This document shows positions 57,601 through 64,000 of a stretch of 64,000 nt of DNA, piece by piece. The notes below the pieces were generated by a model. It did not search any database. It was given only the letters and a program-made list of their open reading frames with translations, and was not told where the DNA came from. Origin of the DNA: Bolinopsis microptera (lineage: Eukaryota; Ctenophora; Tentaculata; Lobata; Bolinopsidae); NCBI RefSeq assembly GCF_026151205.1, contig NC_087077.1:20299198-20363197 (forward strand). The letters run 5' to 3'. Positions within the stretch are counted from its first letter, which is position 1. The number at the start of each line of letters is the position of its first letter. The position numbers and the translations under genes are program-made.

Positions 57601-57866
57601 TAAGGTGGTACGGACATGTTGTCAGAATGCCAGAGACGCGGTTCCCCAATTTCTTACTGGATTGGAAACCAAACTATGGAAAGAGACTGAGAGGACGACC
57701 CCGCAAAGGCTGGATGGCCTGTGTACTCGAGGATGCGGCTGAATTTACAGGTGTCGATAACATCAGCAGAGATGCAGTAAAACAGTTGGCTCTAAAGCGA
57801 GTGGAATGGAGGAACATGTTACGCCGTAGAAGAGATGTGTGTGATGCAGGCCACTCCAACGACTAG
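54606..57866 (+). CDS. RTE-type LINE polyprotein: AP endonuclease plus reverse transcriptase (intact)
   Basis: A 1086-codon ORF with no internal stop. An N-terminal lead of about 85 residues is followed by an apurinic-like endonuclease: FGTWNVLSL (near 88), ITETHMPGSGS, LLLGDFNGK (near 228) and GSDHYLVRG (near 324). The reverse transcriptase has NCKSAGVDEITNEQLKYGG, FIDFKAAFDS (near 698), GTGQGDIQGPPVFNF (near 757) and YADDLAV (catalytic, near 811). The tail has FVYLGANISGDG, RWYGHVVRMPETRFPN and RLRGRPRKGW. The endonuclease nicks target DNA and the RT copies the transcript there. Length, domain order, the very short 3' end and the tetranucleotide tail fit the RTE group. All visible catalytic motifs are intact, so it may be recently active. 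ATG 54606 is the first in frame, but the functional start could be later. Confidence 0.93.
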   Translation: MSKKTILSGLLPLCTTETLHTNQGRCASTSARSGETRMTATGQSLRDPSGLMRRVVARHNNRVISQQIAHVDTDFSKSNPINYSKHSMYFGTWNVLSLVSSSSQLYQLSQNIDHYSLDILGITETHMPGSGSTLLDNGSLLIHSGRGDGIKRQGVGLCLSKKVRNSLISYVPTSERVLTARLHGKHLNISVVVAYAPTDGADDGEKDRFYNVLSDTFGELPRHDLKLLLGDFNGKVTSNRYGFEGVIGGESLHSSSSDNGTRLMDFCAANQLVIGGTLFQHRDIHKGTWRSPNGLTVNQIDHICISGRFQHSLLDVKVCRGADIGSDHYLVRGRLQIKLQSVAKITAKRHDVPAIEHLRNSSKVQEYNVALQNRFDCLANEVNLEDMWDNFKQTVTDVSMEVLGKRPRKVKEQHLSQTSKNLIEQRGMFKRRDPTSNVNRSAYSKLNKLVKKSCKINDTNWATKIATDLEEASKKGQQREVWDKIKKISGKKKKKVGMSVRDKDGHFITDPDSQKERWKEHFTELLNPPLSDANLDDLDGVPSQPSFYYLSCSDGPPSRDEISCALKKLKNCKSAGVDEITNEQLKYGGSALVGQLELLFKKVWEEEVIPEDWLKGVIVVIGKKGDTSYCCNNRGITLRATFSKVLQMVLLKRLDVGMECLLRENQCGFRRNRSCIDQIYSIRTIIHNCIEFNIPLYVNFIDFKAAFDSIRREFIRSSMRHYGLPEKYVRIFQAFFNGTMSAVRVNGEMSDWFSVNSGTGQGDIQGPPVFNFCLNFGIFLAEVHKAISHGAVLQKELKGADEKVIMNSDYADDLAVMDNTEEGLQESTDLIAYYTSYAGLKINAKKTQCMAISKCASQRPYTERDSIKLTVEGEPVEQVSNFVYLGANISGDGTIDRDLDIRIQRANGAFHQLWKIWNSRTIRTPTKIRIYKAAVITILLYGAEVWNTTKKQIKRFEVFHLTSLRRILKIKWFFHVSNEEVLRRAGIKSIETFIGAARLRWYGHVVRMPETRFPNFLLDWKPNYGKRLRGRPRKGWMACVLEDAAEFTGVDNISRDAVKQLALKRVEWRNMLRRRRDVCDAGHSND

Positions 57867-57888
57867 GAGGAGACCTCTTCATGTAGCA

Positions 57889-57915
57889 TGTATGTATGTA
57901 TGTATGTATGTATGT
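57889..57915. repeat. (TGTA)n tail of the LINE
   Basis: About seven TGTA units immediately downstream of the LINE ORF. Confidence 0.9.
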
Positions 57916-59076
57916 CAACGACATCTTTGACAACCAACATATCTCCACTATTGTCAACTTCGCAAAACATTTCACTTGCCACTTCATCTCCACATAGATA
58001 ACCCCGGAAATCTTATACAGGGTTGTGATACCCCAAAGGCAGGCAGAGAATTCTCATTTTATCCTCTCGTGGGCCATTTAGGTACAGCCTCGTCCTTTCT
58101 TTCTCGAAACATATATCCTACTATTATATACTTCATTATAGTATTAAGATAAAGCAAATGTGAATATATTACTACGAAATAGATTTATACAAAACTGTCC
58201 ATGATATTTACTAACCGTGTTAATGGTTTTAGATTTTGTATGTTGTAAGTATTTTAATGTGAAGCGTTTACTCTTCCCCCTCAGCAAGACAGTTAGATTA
58301 ATGATAATAATTGCCAAATGACGTAGTAGACATAAATGTTCTATGTTGTAGAGCGATTTCAGGAGTAGTGGTCCACAGGGGTCCGAAAAAGCCGTACAGG
58401 CACTTGGGTCCTTATCCTTGTCACTAGTCTCAATTGGATTCAGTTTACACAAAACATGAACATTTACAACTTAGACGTACATGACATTGATACGATATTT
58501 ATTAGATAGCAAAAAGTATAAAATAATACAATTGATGCGTGTAGGGGCTGGAGTACGCTTTGTTTATAGATTAATGAAATGTTGCATTGTCAATATTTAA
58601 AGTTGACGATGTATTATGATCTATTACTAAATTTTATAAAGCCGGCTTTGGACTTAGGTAAAATTACAATTAAAAAAAAAAACCACGGATAGCTTTAAAT
58701 TTACGTTGTCGTATTCAAACTATAAACAAGTTAATCCTGTTTTCAAGAATGCGCGGCTTTGGCGGCCAGTTACTTACTTTGGTTACTTTGGTTGTGTTTA
58801 TCCAGTTAATATTGACTTCTACATAAAATTGAATTTTAAATAGAAATGTGAATATATTTGATATTAAAATTTAAAACTTTCAAAAGGGAGGCTTATAAAT
58901 ATTATTATATTATGATTGTAAAATAAAGGATAAAATTTAAAATTTGTTTCAAAAAAAAATTCTGAAAAAAATAATTATTTTCACGGGACTACCGTTTTTT
59001 CTGCGAAAAAGTAAACATTTCTGGAAAATAGTTACGCGCGCGCGTAACAACTTATTTTACTGCTGCGCTAACTCAG
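57916..59076. other. AT-rich intergenic DNA, no gene recognised
   Basis: No domain-bearing ORF; the 102-residue minus ORF at 58144-58452 has no recognised motif. Confidence 0.5.
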
Positions 59077-59085
59077 CGACTAAAC

Positions 59086-59206
59086 TTGACGGATGTTACT
59101 CGTCTAAATTTCTTCGAAGTAGCGCGCGCCGCTTTCTTCTCGTAATGGCCCGACGGCACGAGCTACGAAGTAGCGCGCGCCGGGCCAGATCATTAACAAT
59201 GGTCAA
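59086..59206 (+). mobile_element. Miniature element (TTGACGGATG ends) with 9-bp target duplication
   Basis: TTGACGGATGTTACTCGTCT ... CATTAACAATGGTCAA, 121 bp, flanked by CGACTAAAC at 59077-59085 and 59207-59215. It contains two AGTAGCGCGCGCCG blocks. It shares the 9-bp duplication and TTG..CAA ends with the family at 47999, so the same transposase type is likely. Confidence 0.85.
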
Positions 59207-59255
59207 CGACTAAACACACAACGATTTTGACAATTTACAGATGATTAAACGATTG

Positions 59256-59349
59256 TTTGTAGGTTTACAACCTACCAGGATGCGCGCCGAGTTGGACTCG
59301 TCGGTCCAATATATGGAACAGATATTTTACGAGTATCACCCGTTAATGG
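59256..59349 (+). mobile_element. Miniature element with GTAGGTTTACAACCTAC end
   Basis: About 94 bp, flanked by a direct repeat TTAAACGATTGT (59245-59256 and 59350-59361), consistent with a 9-bp duplication plus shared end bases. Contains the palindrome GTAGGTTTACAACCTAC. Another copy is at 48430-48516. Confidence 0.75.
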
Positions 59350-59443
59350 TTAAACGATTGTGAGTTATGACGGACTTAACTGTATGGGTCAACTACTGAA
59401 ACTGTATTGTTTACTATCTTATTCATTATATTCAATACTGGAC

Positions 59444-59568
59444 TTGATTCACGATGTCAATCCTTCGCAGCTCGGTGAGGCACAGTGGTGCATCTCGCCG
59501 ATCTACCGAAGTGGTTGCGAGAAGCATTATTTGATGCGCGCGCGACCCAGTAGTGCATCGCGCTACAA
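59444..59568 (+). mobile_element. 9-bp-TSD miniature element, copy B
   Basis: 125 bp, flanked by ATACTGGAC at 59435-59443 and 59569-59577. Confidence 0.93.
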
Positions 59569-59674
59569 ATACTGGACATGAGATGACGAAGTATCTTAAG
59601 CAGTACTTTATACCTCCACTTAGAACTTGATTAGTCATGAACAATAGAATCATCAAAAACCAATACAATAAAAC

Positions 59675-59775
59675 TTCACATAGCCATGTGCCTACGCGTA
59701 CTGCGTCGCGTGACGCGCTTGTTTCCGGCGGTCGCGCGCTACTGCAAGCGAGAGGGCTCTGGTTAGAGCAACAAT
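59675..59775. repeat. Dispersed GC-rich repeat
   Basis: CACATAGCCATGTGCCTACG .. GCGTCGCGTGACGCGC .. GCGAGAGGGCTCTGGTTAGA; partly matches 41694-41750 inverted. It may be another miniature element. Confidence 0.45.
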
Positions 59776-59880
59776 AAAACATCTTGATCAATAAATGCCT
59801 AGCAGCACCAGACAGCGACCGTGTACCTTTTTCGACTCCACGAAGTCCCTGATGGACTTTTGTTAATGGATGATAATTAA

Positions 59881-60349
59881 TCACTCTACACTCGACTGTC
59901 ACGTGACTTTTTCAACCCATTCTCTAGATGGTCCTGAACGACTATTCGAAACCCTAACCCTCTTATCTGATCCCAACCCTAACCCTATCCTTAACAAAAG
60001 CATTTGATTCACGATGTCAATCCTTCGCAGCTCGGTGAGGCACAGTGGTGCATCTCGCCGATCTACCGGCGAGAAGCATTATTTGATGCGCGCGCGACCC
60101 AGTAGTGCATCGCGCTACAACAAAAGCATATGCTGAAACCCTAACCCTAACGAGAAATTAGACTAACTTCCTTATACGGTCATATCACGTGATCGAGACA
60201 GTTTTTCGCCTATATCTCGTCAGGGGAGAATTTTAACCCTATGTCATGGAGGGTGATTCGGAATCAGCTTCCGAAAATACATCGATTGAAGTTGGTTTCA
60301 ACTGTCGGGGGCCCTTTTAGAACAATCTCGAAGATCGACTGTAGAGTGA
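59881..60349 (-). mobile_element. Miniature element carrying telomere-like CCCTAA repeats, copy 1
   Basis: Inverted ends TCACTCTACACTCGA (left) and, complemented, TCACTCTACAGTCGA (right). Inside, in order: CACGTGAC, a CCCTAACCCT-type tract (59951-59990 and again at 60135-60150), CACGTGA, then a conserved arm of about 130 bp (TTTAACCCTATGTCATGGAG, GTGATTCGGAATCAGC, ATACATCGATT). Miniature copy C splits the telomere-like tract. The order mirrors copy 2 at 60556-60922. Confidence 0.7.
60004..60120 (+). mobile_element. 9-bp-TSD miniature element, copy C
   Basis: 117 bp, flanked by CAAAAGCAT at 59995-60003 and 60121-60129; inserted into the telomere-like tract of the element at 59881-60349. Confidence 0.93.
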
Positions 60350-60357
60350 TTTAGTAC

Positions 60358-60445
60358 TTGTAGCGCGATGCACTACTGGGTCGCGCGCGCATCAAATAAT
60401 GCTATGCAGATCGGCGAGATGCGAAGGATTGACATCGTGAATCAA
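60358..60445 (-). mobile_element. 9-bp-TSD miniature element, copy D (inverted, shorter)
   Basis: 88 bp, from TTGTAGCGCGATGCACTACT to GACATCGTGAATCAA, flanked by ATTTAGTAC at 60349-60357 and 60446-60454. It lacks about 35 bp of interior but keeps both ends, so internal deletion did not stop insertion. Confidence 0.92.
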
Positions 60446-60480
60446 ATTTAGTACGCTTGGATATATTTAGTGCATGAAAT

Positions 60481-60992
60481 TTGAAATTGACCATTGTTAA
60501 TGTCTGGCCTGGCACGCGCTACTTTGTAGCACTTGCCATCGGGCCAAGTGCTAATCGCTCCTACTAAATCGCTCGCCCAAATTTTAAGAAAATTCTTGTG
60601 AAAAGGTCCTTTGGGTATGAAATTGATCTGAATCGATGTATTTTTGGACGCTGATTCCGAATCACCCCCATGACATAGGGTAAAAATGCGTCCCTGGAGA
60701 GTTATGGGCAAAAACCGTTTTGGTCACGTGACAGGCTAGTAAAACATGAATTCGATTGTTTAGGGCTCGGGTTACGGTTAGGGTTGTAGTAAGGGTTATG
60801 GATAGCTTTGGGGTTATGGTTAGGGTTGGGATTAGGGTTTATGTAAAGCCGTTTTGTACGGCTGCAAAACCATAAAAACCAAAGTCACGTGAAATTTTTG
60901 GGCGAGCGAATTAGTAAGAGCCAGTGCTAATATTTCTAGAAGAAAGCGGCGCGCGCTATTTCGAAGAAATTTAGACGAGCAACATCCGTCAA
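60481..60992 (-). mobile_element. TTGAC..GTCAA miniature element, split by another insertion
   Basis: The outer parts 60481-60555 and 60932-60992 together match the element at 59086-59206 in reverse orientation. GCATGAAA flanks both sides (60472 and 60993). It is interrupted by the 367-bp element at 60556-60922. Confidence 0.78.
60556..60922 (+). mobile_element. Miniature element carrying telomere-like TTAGGG repeats, copy 2
   Basis: 367 bp with 26-bp inverted ends (CGCTCCTACTAAATCGCTCG / GGCTCTTACTAATTCGCTCG) and a 9-bp target duplication AGTGCTAAT at 60547-60555 and 60923-60931. The interior has the arm shared with copy 1 (GATTCCGAATCACCCCCATG etc.), then GGTTAGGGTT-type repeats over about 60760-60840. 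Confidence 0.85.
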
Positions 60993-61146
60993 GCATGAAA
61001 GGAATATTATTATATTATTATATGCAATTCACGGATAATAAGCATTTCTACTTGTTCGAAAAAGTGTGCAAAGCTTTGAAGTTTTTAATAATATAACTTA
61101 CTAACGCGCGCAAAATTGCAAAACAATTAATTACCATGCATGGCAC

Positions 61147-61272
61147 TTGATTCACGATGTCAATCCTTCGCAGCTCAGCGAGGCCCAGTGGTGCATCTCG
61201 CCGATCTACCGAAGTGGTTGCGAGAAGAATTATTTGATGCGCGGCGCGGCCCAGTAGTGCATCGCGCTACAA
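61147..61272 (+). mobile_element. 9-bp-TSD miniature element, copy E
   Basis: 126 bp, flanked by GCATGGCAC at 61138-61146 and 61273-61281. Confidence 0.93.
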
Positions 61273-61307
61273 GCATGGCACCGACGATGTTAATATTGTT
61301 CTTGATT

Positions 61308-61345
61308 TGTGATTGACGATTTCAATCCTTCGCAGCTCGGCACAG
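61308..61345 (+). mobile_element. Truncated copy of the 9-bp-TSD family
   Basis: GATTGACGATTTCAATCCTTCGCAGCTCGG: only the left end survives. Confidence 0.65.
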
Positions 61346-62439
61346 AGAGTCGGGACAAAAGAAAATCGCGATTATTTTGCCCAAAAATCGCGATATTTTT
61401 AACAGACTATACATTAACATAAGACTATACATAAAATTTGTCGCAAATAATTGATAATGGGGAAAAATCGCGATTCCGCGATTTCCTGTTGTCGCTGGCT
61501 CGGCATGGTGCATCTTGTTAGAATCATTAGCGGCCATCTATTTATATTAGGAAGTCCGCCAAAATCGCAGATTATCAAACCACCCCCTGTCCGAATTTTC
61601 AAAACCACCCCCTCCCCCGGATGTCCAGCTACTTTTAAGAGAACAAATAAAATTTACTCAAATTCATTTTTCATAAATAATAAAATTCAAAGAGTTAAAA
61701 TAAAATTCAAAGATTTGAAATAAATGGAACTTTTTTTGCTAAATTGCAAAAATTTTCGGACGTCCGGAGACTGGAGACGCGCGAAGGTTTCCATTGTAGG
61801 CATACAATTTAGGAGCGATTTAACAAAAGCCGCAGCCACGCACTTGTGCGTCGCAGACCACATGGCGTGGGGCAGGTGGTCCCCAGTAAATTTAATGTTT
61901 ATGCTATTTACATTTTTGGTCAATGTTATTTACATTTTTGGTCACATTTTGATGAAAATAATAGAAAACAAATAAGAGAAAAATTAAGTCCATAGAGTTG
62001 AGCAATATGACTGTTTAAAGGTTTTGAAGTGCGTTTGGGACAGTGATAATGGATAACAGTATCAAATATATCACATATTATATTATCAATTATGCTGTTG
62101 ACAAGTTGAATTTCTAATTTTCCTTTCCACACGCGGAGCACGTGGGGCAAATTAAAGAGATGGTTGTCTACAGCTATACTGTATTAATTTAGTATTTTAA
62201 TGTAAACAAATTATTGTATTAAATATCAAATTGAAAAACTGATGTAATAAACCAAACAAAGCAAGTTAAGTAAAACCGAGAATCTCAGTAACATTTAATG
62301 AGAACTACTACACACTATATAGGCTCTTACTACTTTACTAATTTAGCGCACTGTATACGAACGTTTCTGGTATTTATAAATGTCAGGTGTAAATATATTT
62401 CATAGATTATATTTATGGTAAATTATGGCCTTCTTAGAT
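61346..62439. other. Intergenic and 3' flank of ECM29, no other gene recognised
   Basis: Short AATCGCGATT palindromes recur near 61363-61480. ORFs up to 90 residues have no domain. An ATTAAA hexamer on the minus strand near 62192 could serve polyadenylation of the ECM29 transcript. Confidence 0.45.
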
Positions 62440-63673
62440 TCAACTGGCCACGAAATGTTTCTCAAGTAAACTCACGATTTCAATACCCTGAGATTTCAAG
62501 TTCTGGTTCCCCTCCAAACTCACCTGATCCCTAACATGCAATAACACGTTCTTAACAATCTCAGTGCCCACAACTACTCCTTCAGTTTTACAGGAGTTGA
62601 AGATAAGAGCGGTCAGTTTCAGCGCCAGGCTTCTCACAGAGGTGTGTTTAGTGTCGTCCACACATCTCAGCACACCCGGTATTGCTGCCTGGTACACACT
62701 CCTCCTCAGCTCCTCCGTGGAGTGTTCTTGGCTCGTGTCCAATGTTTGCAGCACGTGTTGAAGCGAGCACAGCATTGTTATCTGTATCTTCCACGTGCAG
62801 ATCCTCATGTTCCCAGCCAGGAACTCGCACAGCTCCACAATCTTATCGGACTTGTTTTGGCAGACCCTCCATCCCACGCCCAACAGTAACACAGCTGACT
62901 CCTGAGGAAGGCTCTGTATGGTGAAGGTCTCCGTCTTCTTCCTCTTCTCCTTCTTCTCCTCCCCCTCCTCCTCCTCATCCTCTGGGAGAGGTATCAAGTA
63001 AGCAGAGCATATTTCCCACACCTCCTTCCAACAGTCAGTCACCTCCACCCCTAACAACACGTCCCCCAGAGACCGCATCACCTGACTCACGTACTCGCTG
63101 TCCTTCTTCCTGCACTCCCTCAGGAACACTGACACCACTTTCTCTTCCTCCACCCCCAGATCCGAGACTTTGCTCCGTTTAGGGGAGGTAAGAGTCTTGG
63201 CCAGAGCAGACAAGATGGCTGATTTACCGGGGAATGTTCTGGCAGCAGTAGCAGCGAGCAGCAGGTCCACATTAGGAGGGATCTGTAGAGGAGGATAACT
63301 GGGACCCAGGACGGTAGCTACAGTTCCCAGAGTATCAGCAGCTTGTATCCTGTTAGTCCAGCTGGTGGACTGTAGTGAGAGGGAACAAAGAGAGGAGATA
63401 TCAGAGAGGTAGAGGAGGATAACAGACTGATCACTGACTCCTAGCTCCAACCAAACCATCTCCCACTGTGCTCTCTCCGTCTCCTCCTTACTGTGCTTAC
63501 CAAACAGTGTTATCGGCACTACAGCACTGTGCACTGTTCTCAAAACGTCCGGAGCAGTGTTCGTTATCTTGTTCATCACCATGGCAACCAGCTGTCTTAC
63601 AGTGTCATCTTTCTCCAGATACCAGCCACGGAGCTTATCCAATACGTTATCTACTGTACTGGGCTTAGCGTAC
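62440..63673 (-). CDS. ECPAS: Proteasome adaptor and scaffold protein ECM29, last exon
   Basis: Minus-strand terminal exon: acceptor AAAACTTCAG, then 411 codons to TGA at 62440-62442. The exon enters with one leftover base (G) completing a codon. It reads YAKPSTVDNVLDKLRGWYLE.. and shows HEAT-like helical repeats, the conserved ARTFPGKSAILSALAKTL segment and an acid/Lys-rich insert (EDEEEEGEEKKEKRKKTE), ending SLLEKHFVAS. ECM29 is a HEAT-repeat protein of about 1800 residues that clamps 19S onto 20S proteasomes and links proteasomes to membranes and motors. Only its C-terminal fifth is here; the rest lies beyond 64000. An ATG within the exon is internal, not the start. Confidence 0.85.
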
Positions 63674-64000
63674 CTGAAGTTTTGCGGATAAAATACTCAG
63701 GAGTAACAACAACAAGTTGCAAAGCTGTGACGATATTCCAGATTAAAAGAAGATCAGAATCCCCACTTACTGAATTATATAATAAATCATAAATCAAATC
63801 AAAATATAATGACACAAACATCATCACACATCATCAAAAATATATCTACTAAAGTTTTAAAAATATCTTAAATCTATTGGCCTAAACAACCAAGATAATA
63901 TATAAACAAAAGCTCTAAGAAACAGATAGTAAACAAAGTAAACATTTCTGTCCCCTAATCTTTCTCAAACAAAAGTCATGCAATTTGCATACTTCTCCAT
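63674..64000. other. ECM29 intron (start), no exon seen
   Basis: AT-rich sequence upstream of the last ECM29 exon on the minus strand. The preceding exon is outside the window. Confidence 0.6.

Larger units (their letters stand above)
54421..57915 (+). mobile_element. RTE-type LINE, apparently full length
   Basis: Spans from the edge of the satellite through a possible short 5' leader, the ORF, 22 bases of 3' UTR after the stop, and a (TGTA)n tail at 57889-57915. The 5' edge is approximate and no target duplication was resolved. Short 3' UTRs with microsatellite tails in place of poly-A are characteristic of RTE elements. Confidence 0.8.

Noticed and set aside
59940-60845. Interstitial telomeric tracts as evidence of a chromosome fusion
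   Set aside because: Both tracts sit inside bounded inverted-repeat elements, one with a 9-bp target duplication, so transposition explains them better.

Overview
This is a window of an animal (metazoan) nuclear genome. It is AT-rich and gene-poor, and dense in satellites and transposons. Evidence for an animal: genes split by GT-AG introns, TTAGGG/CCCTAA-type telomere-like tracts, an ECM29 orthologue, a DDT-domain chromatin protein and a discoidin/sushi protein. The transposons include RTE-type and restriction-like-endonuclease LINEs, a Penelope-like element, and hAT, Tc1/mariner and TTAA elements. A marine invertebrate, possibly a cnidarian, fits best, but the phylum is inference. A 100-N assembly gap lies at 30019-30118. 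There is no prokaryotic operon or CRISPR content.

Layout. 1-3639 is a nearly perfect 60-bp satellite that runs off the left edge. 3640-6860 is non-coding. 6871-8330 is the 3' end of a LINE. 8990-11500 holds two large minisatellites. 11859-12112 is a CACGTG cluster. 14350-24692 is a duplicated block: copies at 14633-18382 and 19322-24692 separated by a 185-bp triplet repeat, with a Penelope-like element in the second copy only. 25164-26291 encodes a secreted coiled-coil protein built on 84-bp repeats. 26741-32026 is transposon debris (duplication fragment, mariner ends, hAT remnant), a 40-bp minisatellite, the gap, an RFX-type X-box array and a palindromic minisatellite. 32205-34539 (minus) is a DDT/WHIM gene. 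35118-44812 is a nest of inverted repeats with no recognisable gene. 45227-45349 (minus) looks like a terminal exon with a C-terminal membrane anchor. 48219-52333 (plus) is a spliced discoidin-like plus sushi gene whose first intron holds an 859-bp inverted-repeat element. 53300-54415 is an 11-bp/44-bp higher-order satellite. 54606-57866 is an intact RTE-type LINE ORF. 59077-61281 is a stack of nested miniature elements with 9-bp target duplications. 62440-63673 (minus) is the last exon of ECM29, whose remainder lies beyond the right edge.

The host genes are unrelated: a proteasome adaptor, a chromatin reader, an extracellular adhesion/recognition-type protein and a secreted coiled-coil protein. 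No operon-like co-function is visible. The strongest new biology is in the mobile DNA: a miniature family with five exact 9-bp target duplications, a miniature element that carries telomere-type repeats, their readable nesting order, a 94-bp hairpin element, and an 18-bp array of RFX X-boxes.
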